This document shows positions 58,531 to 64,000 of a stretch of DNA of 64,000 bases, in pieces (the first letter of the stretch is position 1; every line of letters starts with the position of its first letter). The stretch is from Balaenoptera acutorostrata. Its lineage: Eukaryota > Chordata > Mammalia > Artiodactyla > Balaenopteridae. The translations under genes and the position numbers were made by a program. Location: contig NC_080067.1 of the NCBI RefSeq assembly GCF_949987535.1, positions 58,710,405 through 58,774,404 of the forward strand. The letters are read 5' to 3'. The notes beneath the pieces were generated by a model. It searched no databases and was not told the origin of the DNA. It saw only the letters and a list, made by a program, of their open reading frames with translations.

Positions 58531-58779
58531 ATCTATATTTATGTTATTATCTTTCAGTAAAGTATTTACAAGTCAGCATTTCACCTCAAGTTAATAATTC
58601 TTGTATTTGTATTCTAAACAAAATGTTTTGAAATTTTTATATTTCAGTTTTAAATTTGTTATCAAGTATTAAGTCATTATAGAAAAATATTTGTAAAAAC
58701 TAACAATCATATTTAATAAGTATAACACTGCCATTATTTTTTAAAAACTCTGGTGTATATAATTATATTCATCAAAATT

Positions 58780-59285
58780 CTTGATTTGTGATGTAGTCAT
58801 TACTTGTCATGTATGCCTTTTATGCTAGCTATCTATCCATCCATTCTTTTTTCCTATGTTTTAATAATACCTTTGTACCCACTATTCAACTTTTTTCTAT
58901 GTAAATGCTTCTCCTCTATCATATCTCTCTGTCTTCCCCTAGTTCTGCAGTGACCCTATCCTGAAATGGGCATTTGTCATTTCTTCTCTTTCAACCCTCA
59001 TGATTTGACACATATGTTTGTGTCCTTAAACAATATATTGTTTAGTTTTGCAGGCTTTTGAGCTTTATGATCCAATGTTGAATTTTCTCTCTTGAAACTT
59101 TTAAAATTCAACATTATATTACTTTGTCATTCATATCATAGTCATGATTAATGTAATTATACATAACATACATTACATTATACATACTGTTATTAATTAA
59201 TTTTCACAGCTGAATTATTTTTCATCATGTGAATGTATCCTTATTAATTTAGCTTTTCTCCTGTTGATGACATTTGGTTTCTTAT
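58780..59285 (-). repeat. Ancient L1ME-type fragment
   Basis: Blocks 'acaatatattgtttagttttgcaggcttttgagctttatgatcc', 'cagctgaattatttttcatcatgtgaatgtatcc' and 'tagcttttctcctgttgatgacatttggtttc' match old L1ME 3' ends in reverse (ttgcatgtttttgaactttat...tccattgtatgaat...tctcctgttgatggacatttgg). Confidence 0.65.
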
Positions 59286-59353
59286 CTTTTATATATATAT
59301 ATATATTTTGGTTTCTTTTCTTTTGTATTTCTAATATAGATAGTACTTATATA

Positions 59354-60010
59354 CAGTCAGTTCTCATTATTCATGGTTGTTATGTTTTATAAAGTTGACT
59401 AGAACACTGAATTAGCCAATACTATATCATTGCCCCTAAAAGAAATACAGGGTTAGGTTCCTGGGAGCCTTTGGTCACATTTTCCTAATCAATCAGTATA
59501 TAACCTCGTTTTATGTGTGTTTCTGTTTAAAGACACCTTATGTGATGTATATTGTTGATTCGTTAACATTGAACTCATGTCCAACAGCACTATAACTCAT
59601 GACTTACTGAAGCTTATCTAACACGTGTATTTTCTCCGTAAGGCATATTACAGCTTCTTGCACTTAGAAACACCAGACAGCACTTCAGCACTACACTTGG
59701 GGGCCATTATAGAGAGCAAAATCACACACAAACAAGAAGCACAAAAATGCAAAGTGTGTGGCACTAAATAGACCACAGAAAGGATGCTTGTTTATAGTAT
59801 GAGAGCTGAAACAAGATGCAGAGGGACTCTTTATTCAACCTCAGCTGGGAATGGGATAGGATGTGTGCATAGGATGGTGTAAATTTTTGCCACTCTGTGC
59901 ATGCATTTATCTTTGAATGACAACAGAAGCACAGCAGGATACAAATGAATTTTAGAGAATAGAAAATTCTATTCTATTTAGAAAACACAAAATTCATGAA
60001 TAATCATATG
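59354..60010 (+). mobile_element. Tigger-like (TcMar) non-autonomous DNA transposon
   Basis: It opens with 'cagtcagttctcattattcatggttgttatg' directly after TA, the usual mariner-type target. It continues with 'actagaacactgaattagccaatact' and 'gaaatacagggttaggttcctgggagcc'. Near the other end 'aattcatgaataat' (59990-60003) is the inverted match of 'attattcatggtt', giving weak terminal inverted repeats. No transposase frame is present. Confidence 0.7.
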
Positions 60011-60044
60011 TCTTTTACTGAAGTGCTTCTCTCAAGCACTAGCT

Positions 60045-60185
60045 TGGTAAACGTCAGGTTCCTGAGCCCACCCCCTTAGATTTTGATTTAGTAGGTCTGG
60101 AGTGGGACCTGAGATTTTGGATTTCTAACTAGTTTGGGATGATGGTAATAATGCCAGTTCATGGAACACACTTTTCATAGCTATT
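60045..60185 (+). repeat. MER5A-like hAT-Charlie fragment
   Basis: The sequence 'ggttcctgagcccacccccttagattttgatttagtaggtctggagtgggacctgagattttggatttctaactagtttgggatgatggtaataatgcc' is a close match in order to the MER5A consensus. Confidence 0.85.
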
Positions 60186-60344
60186 TCTTAGTAAACAGAT
60201 ATAACAATCTCTGAGGAATATGCCTTCCTGAAATTGCCAGTTCAAAAACTGTGCTAAATTGCTGAGCTAAATATTAAAGTATTTACCATTATAATGGGGA
60301 AGACCAAGACATGAAGTTAAACTATCAAAATTTTTATTCAAAAA

Positions 60345-60770
60345 TTTTTTTAGGTTGTGGCTAATGCAATCACCACACGTACACACAAAATATGTCATAT
60401 TCACAATGGAAAAGAAGAGAAAGAATTGTTATATGCAGATGATTCAATCACAGGCCTGGAAAACTAAAAATTGGTTAGAACAAATAAACAAGTAAAATAA
60501 ATAGATTCCGGGAAAAGTGTCCAAATATCCATACCTATTTTTTTTTTTATATCATGAGCCTTTAAAAATTGAAATGGAAAAAAAATCTTATTCATAATAA
60601 TGAAAAAATTTATAAAACAGTTAAAAGCATTTTACACAAATGGTCCAGAATCACAAAGTTTACTTTATGATATTGTTAAAGAATAGAAAATTATGTGAAT
60701 AATTATAGATATTTAATTGTTATGAAGACATGCTGTATTTCTATATGGAGTGATTTAACACAAATTAAAA
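60345..60770 (+). repeat. Old L1 ORF2 reverse-transcriptase fragment
   Basis: Translation around 60353-60480 gives a start like V.ANAI followed by KELLYADDSITGLEN, the L1 reverse-transcriptase YADD catalytic motif region. Stops and frameshifts follow. It lies just upstream of, and is separate from, the L1 5' end at 60826. Confidence 0.7.
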
Positions 60771-61852
60771 TTGGTCCCAAATTATTAAGGTGACATATCA
60801 TCCCCTTTTTAAGGCTTAAGAAAGGCTTGGGAGGAGGAGAGATCAAGATGGCAGAATAGGAGGACACTGGGCTCACTTCCCCTCATTAACACATCAAAAC
60901 TACAGCTATGTATAAAGTGACTCTCAGTGAAATCAACCTGGGGACCGGCAGAAGAGATCTTCTACAACCAAGCCTATAAAGAAAGATCCACAGGGAGTCT
61001 GGTAGGAAGGGAGGGGAAGTGGTCTGGTTGGGACCCACACACCTAGTGGAGGACAAAGAAGAGGAGAGGGATATCACAGGCTTGGGGATCCTTCGTGAAG
61101 AGCGATGGATTTGAGCCAGATATTAGAACCCCATCTTTGGGGTCCAACATAGGGAAGATGAGCACCCCCTTAGCTGTTTTGAAAACCAGTAGGAATTATC
61201 ACAGGACTGTAAGAAGCCCAGGCTTTACTTTTGAAGCGCATGTACGTGGTGCAGAGGAAGCAGATTGAAAACTTCCTGGGGCTCTGGTTGGCTTGCCAGG
61301 ACCACCCTAGTGTGCCCCCAGCCTGCACCAGGTTACTGCTCCAGCATCTCTTGCTCCGGTGCTGCTCCCCATTAAGGTGAAGGCTGCCGTTGCCAATGAC
61401 AGTTTGCACACTTGGAGGGAATGGACCTGGCTCTGCCTCTGACCAAGGCTGAGGCAGCCACTGCAAGCACTTGCTTTGGTGCACACACTCAGAATGGAGT
61501 GAGGCTAGCTCCAGGATGGAGACCACCATAATAGGAGCACCAGTCCCTACCCACACTCGGAAGGAAGTGCAGTTAGCTCCAGGGCAGAGACTACCATTAG
61601 CTGGAGTGCACGTACCAGTATAAAACTGGGAGGAGTGGGGCCAGCTCAGTGGTGTGGCACCAAACCCTCTGGCCCTGACCCAGCCTCTAAGCAAGACACA
61701 CACACCAGGGAAAAAGTGAAATCAGCACAGACATGCAGCCTCAAGCCCCTCAGTCCCTGGGCACAACTCCAACCAAGGCAGAGACTACCATTACACCCAG
61801 GAGAAACCCAACCTGTTCAGTGCTCCTGGTCCAGCCTCTTGGGCCCTAACCT

Positions 61853-61864
61853 CCCCCCCCCCCC
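61853..61864. repeat. C12 homopolymer
   Basis: A run of 12 C lies within the 5' UTR of the plus-strand L1. Length calls in such runs are often unreliable. Confidence 0.9.
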
Positions 61865-62146
61865 ATTAAGGTGATAATGGTCATTGAGCATAGGAGAGGC
61901 CCCAGTTTACACCTGGTTTTGGTGCTAGCCCCTCTGACTCCAGCACTACCTCCCACCAAGGTGGTGGCTGTCAGCACCACCCAGGAAAGACACAGCTCAT
62001 GCTAATTCAGATCCAGCTGTCCCACCAAAGCCACTGGGCATGAGCAGATTGCATAGGGAAGCTACCATACAAGGACATGTCTTCAAGACTGGGAAATTAG
62101 GTGTCTGTTTTACTTTATTTCCTACAGATAAAAAAAGTTAAACAAA

Positions 62147-62594
62147 ATGAGAAGACAGAGGAATATGTTTGAAACAAAAGAACAAGAGAAAAAGCCCAAT
62201 GAAACAGAGATAAATAATTCACCTGATAAAGAGTTGAAAGTGATAGTAATAAGAATGCTAACTGAACTGGGGAAAAGAATAAATGAATTCAGTGAGAATT
62301 TTAACAAACAACTAGAAAATATAAAAAAGAACCAGTGAGAGATGAAGAATTCAGTAACTGAAATGAAAACTACACTAGAGGGAATTAATAATAGTAGATT
62401 AAGAGATACAGAAGAATACGTAAACAATCTGGAAGATAGAATACTAGAAATCACCCAATGGGAACAGCAAAAGAAAAACAAATATTAAAAAAATGAGAAT
62501 AGATTAAGGGATCTCAGTACAACATCAAACATACTAACATTTATATTTATAGGGTACCAGAACGAGAAGAAAGGAAAAAAAGGTGTAGAAAGAG
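62147..62594 (+). pseudogene. L1 ORF1 remnant
   Basis: The N-terminal 63 codons (62147-62338) read MRRQRNMFETKEQEKKPNET, then DKELKVIVIRMLTELGKRINEF, the start of the L1 ORF1 coiled-coil region. A TGA at 62336 ends it. Homology continues in broken frames to the GVPEREE-like RRM motif near 62550-62575, where the internal deletion begins. No function is possible. Confidence 0.85.
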
Positions 62595-63494
62595 AGGGGA
62601 TGGAAAAGATATTCCATGCAAATGGAAATTACAAAAGCTGGAGTAGCAATACTCAAATCAGCAATACTCAATACTCAAAATGGACTTTGAAACAAAATCT
62701 ATAATAAAAGACAAAGAAAAGGATTATATAATGATAAAGGGATCAATACAAGAAGAGGATATAACACTCATTAACATATATGCACCTAATACAGGAGCAC
62801 CTTAGTATAGAAAGCAAATATTAACAGACATAAAGGGATAAATTGACAATAGTACAATAATAGTAAGAGACTTTAACACCCCACTTACATCAATGGACAG
62901 GTCATCCAGACAGAAAACCAATAAGAAACAGTGGCCTTAAGTCACACATTAGACAAGTTGGACTGACATATCTACAGGGCATACCATCCAAAAACAGAAT
63001 ATACATTCTTTTCAAGTATACGTGGAATGTTCTCTAGGATGGATCACATGCTGGGACACAAAATAGGTCTCAACGAATTCCAGAGGATAGAAATTATATC
63101 AAGCATCTTTTCTAACCACAACAGTATGAAACTAGAAATCAATTACAGGAAGAAAAATGGGAAAAACACAAAATGTGTAGACTATATAACATGCTACTAA
63201 AGAAACCAATGGGTCAATGAAGAAATTAAAGAGGAAATTAGAAAATACCTTGAGACAAATGAAAACCACAACTTTCCAAAATCTATGGGATGTAACAAGC
63301 AGATCTAAAAAGGAAAGTCATAGCGATCCTCAACAACCAAGAAAAACCTCAGATAAACAATCTAACCTAACATCTAAAGGAATTAGGAAAAGAATAAACA
63401 AAGCCCAGAGTCAGCAGAAGGAAGGAAATATGAAGATCAGAGATGAAATAAATAAAATAGAGACCAGAAAACAATAGAAAGGATCAGTGAAACC
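62595..63494 (+). pseudogene. L1 ORF2 endonuclease remnant
   Basis: From 'gggatggaaaagatattccatgcaaatggaaattac' onward the sequence follows L1 ORF2 (EKIFHANGN, then a KAGVAI-like part in a shifted frame). It includes 'gataaagggatcaatacaagaagaggatataac' and 'ggatggatcacatgctgggacacaaaataggtctc'. Many stops are present. An 86-codon frame at 63217-63477 is a frame-shifted shadow of ORF2. A small duplication of 'caatactca' disrupts 62645-62680. Confidence 0.85.
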
Positions 63495-63504
63495 AAGAGC
63501 TGTT

Positions 63505-63970
63505 GTTTTTTTTTTAATGTTTGCTTTCACTGCTTTTTAAAAATTATTTTCAGTTGTCATATAGTGACTTTACAATGGTATGTTAGTTTCAAGTGTACAG
63601 AAAAGTAATTCAGTTATATATCTATATGTACATATATATATATTCTTTTTCAGATATTTTCCATTATAGGTTATTACAAGCTATTGAGTATAGTTCCCTG
63701 TGCTATAAAGTAAGTCCTTGTTGTTTACCTATTTTATATATAGTAGTGTGTATATGTTAATCCCAAACTCCTAATTTATCTCCCCTCCACAATCCCGCTA
63801 TCTCCTTTGGTAACCATAAGTTTGTTTTCTGTGAGTGTGTTTCTGTTTTGTAAATAATTTTTTCTATCATTTTTTAAAATTCCACATATAAGTGATATCA
63901 TGATATTTGTCTGTCTCTGTCTGACTTAATATGATAATCTCTAGGTCCATCCATGTTGCTGAAAAAACAA
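63505..63970 (-). mobile_element. 5'-truncated L1 nested in the older L1
   Basis: About 465 bp of L1 3' UTR and distal sequence in reverse ('tatagtgactttacaatggtatgttagtttcaagtgtacag...agtccttgttgtttacc...cacatataagtgatatca...aggtccatccatgttgctg'). The 10-bp repeat aagagctgtt at 63495-63504 and 63971-63980 is the target duplication. It interrupts the host L1 ORF2 in the run that reads 'gaaaccaagagctg|tttttttgaaaag'. Confidence 0.88.
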
Positions 63971-64000
63971 AAGAGCTGTTTTTTTGAAAAGATAAACAAA

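Larger units (their letters stand above)
60826..64000 (+). mobile_element. Old L1 with 5' UTR and internal ORF1-ORF2 deletion, running off the window
   Basis: It starts with 'ggaggaggagagatcaagatggcagaataggaggacactgggctcac', a typical L1M 5' end. A 5' UTR of about 1.3 kb leads to ORF1 at 62147. Near 62590 ORF1 sequence passes directly into ORF2 endonuclease sequence, so the end of ORF1 and the start of ORF2 are missing. ORF2 then continues, full of stops, to 63494. It is interrupted by another L1 (63505-63970) and resumes at 63981 with 'tttttgaaaagataaacaaa'. The 3' end is outside the window. Confidence 0.9.

Noticed and set aside
61170..61703. 177-codon open frame on the minus strand
   Set aside because: It lies antisense inside the GC-richer 5' UTR of the plus-strand L1 at 60826. 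It has no recognisable domain and is a composition artefact.

Overview
This is a mammalian nuclear segment, almost certainly from a cetacean. The diagnostic feature is seven copies of a tRNA-derived SINE whose head (gcttccctggtgg, then a tRNA-like A box and B box) and tail (acacagccaaaaataaataaa) match the CHR SINE family of whales, dolphins and hippos as I know it, not the bovine Bov-tA type. The rest of the repeat content (L1 of several ages, L2, MIR, MER5/Charlie, a Tigger-like DNA transposon, an MLT1 LTR) is standard for a placental mammal.

I find no host protein-coding exon, rRNA, tRNA or CRISPR array. Every coding match I can support belongs to LINE-1. The window is therefore a gene desert or part of a large intron. 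About fourteen of nineteen L1 segments lie on the minus strand. If the window is intronic, that bias would fit a host gene on the plus strand, because intronic L1s tend to survive antisense to their gene.

Layout. 1-7.4 kb: AT-rich unique DNA with MIR and L2 relics. 7.4-16.3 kb: two CHR SINEs, an old L1 split by a younger truncated L1 (12.1-13.4 kb), and an L1 carrying a SINE (15.4-16.3 kb). 10.55-11.26 kb is repeated, diverged, at 22.53-23.23 kb. 17.8-19.0 kb: another truncated L1. 19.8-21.5 kb: MIRs, one split by an L2. 25.5-26.4 kb: a GC-richer stretch ending in a MER5-like element. 27-37 kb: SINEs, an older L1, microsatellites. 37.3-38.5 kb: two short L1 insertions, one with a 5' inversion. 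40.2-47.4 kb: a nest in which a near-full-length L1 (about 5.9 kb, minus strand, 15-bp target duplication, broken ORF1 and ORF2) sits inside older L1 sequence. 47.9-60.8 kb: SINE, L1M/L1ME, MIR, L2, an MLT1 LTR, a Tigger-like transposon and unique DNA with a possible conserved noncoding element near 57.1-57.5 kb. 60.8 kb to the end: an old plus-strand L1 with an internal deletion, itself hit by a minus-strand L1 and running off the window.

Nothing here looks like a new multi-gene system. The most useful leads are the diverged 0.7-kb duplicate pair, the L1 structural variants (twin priming, ORF1-ORF2 deletion, nesting), a perfect 38-bp tandem duplication, several perfect hairpins, and the candidate conserved element. 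Repeat family names rest on remembered consensus patterns, not on a database search.
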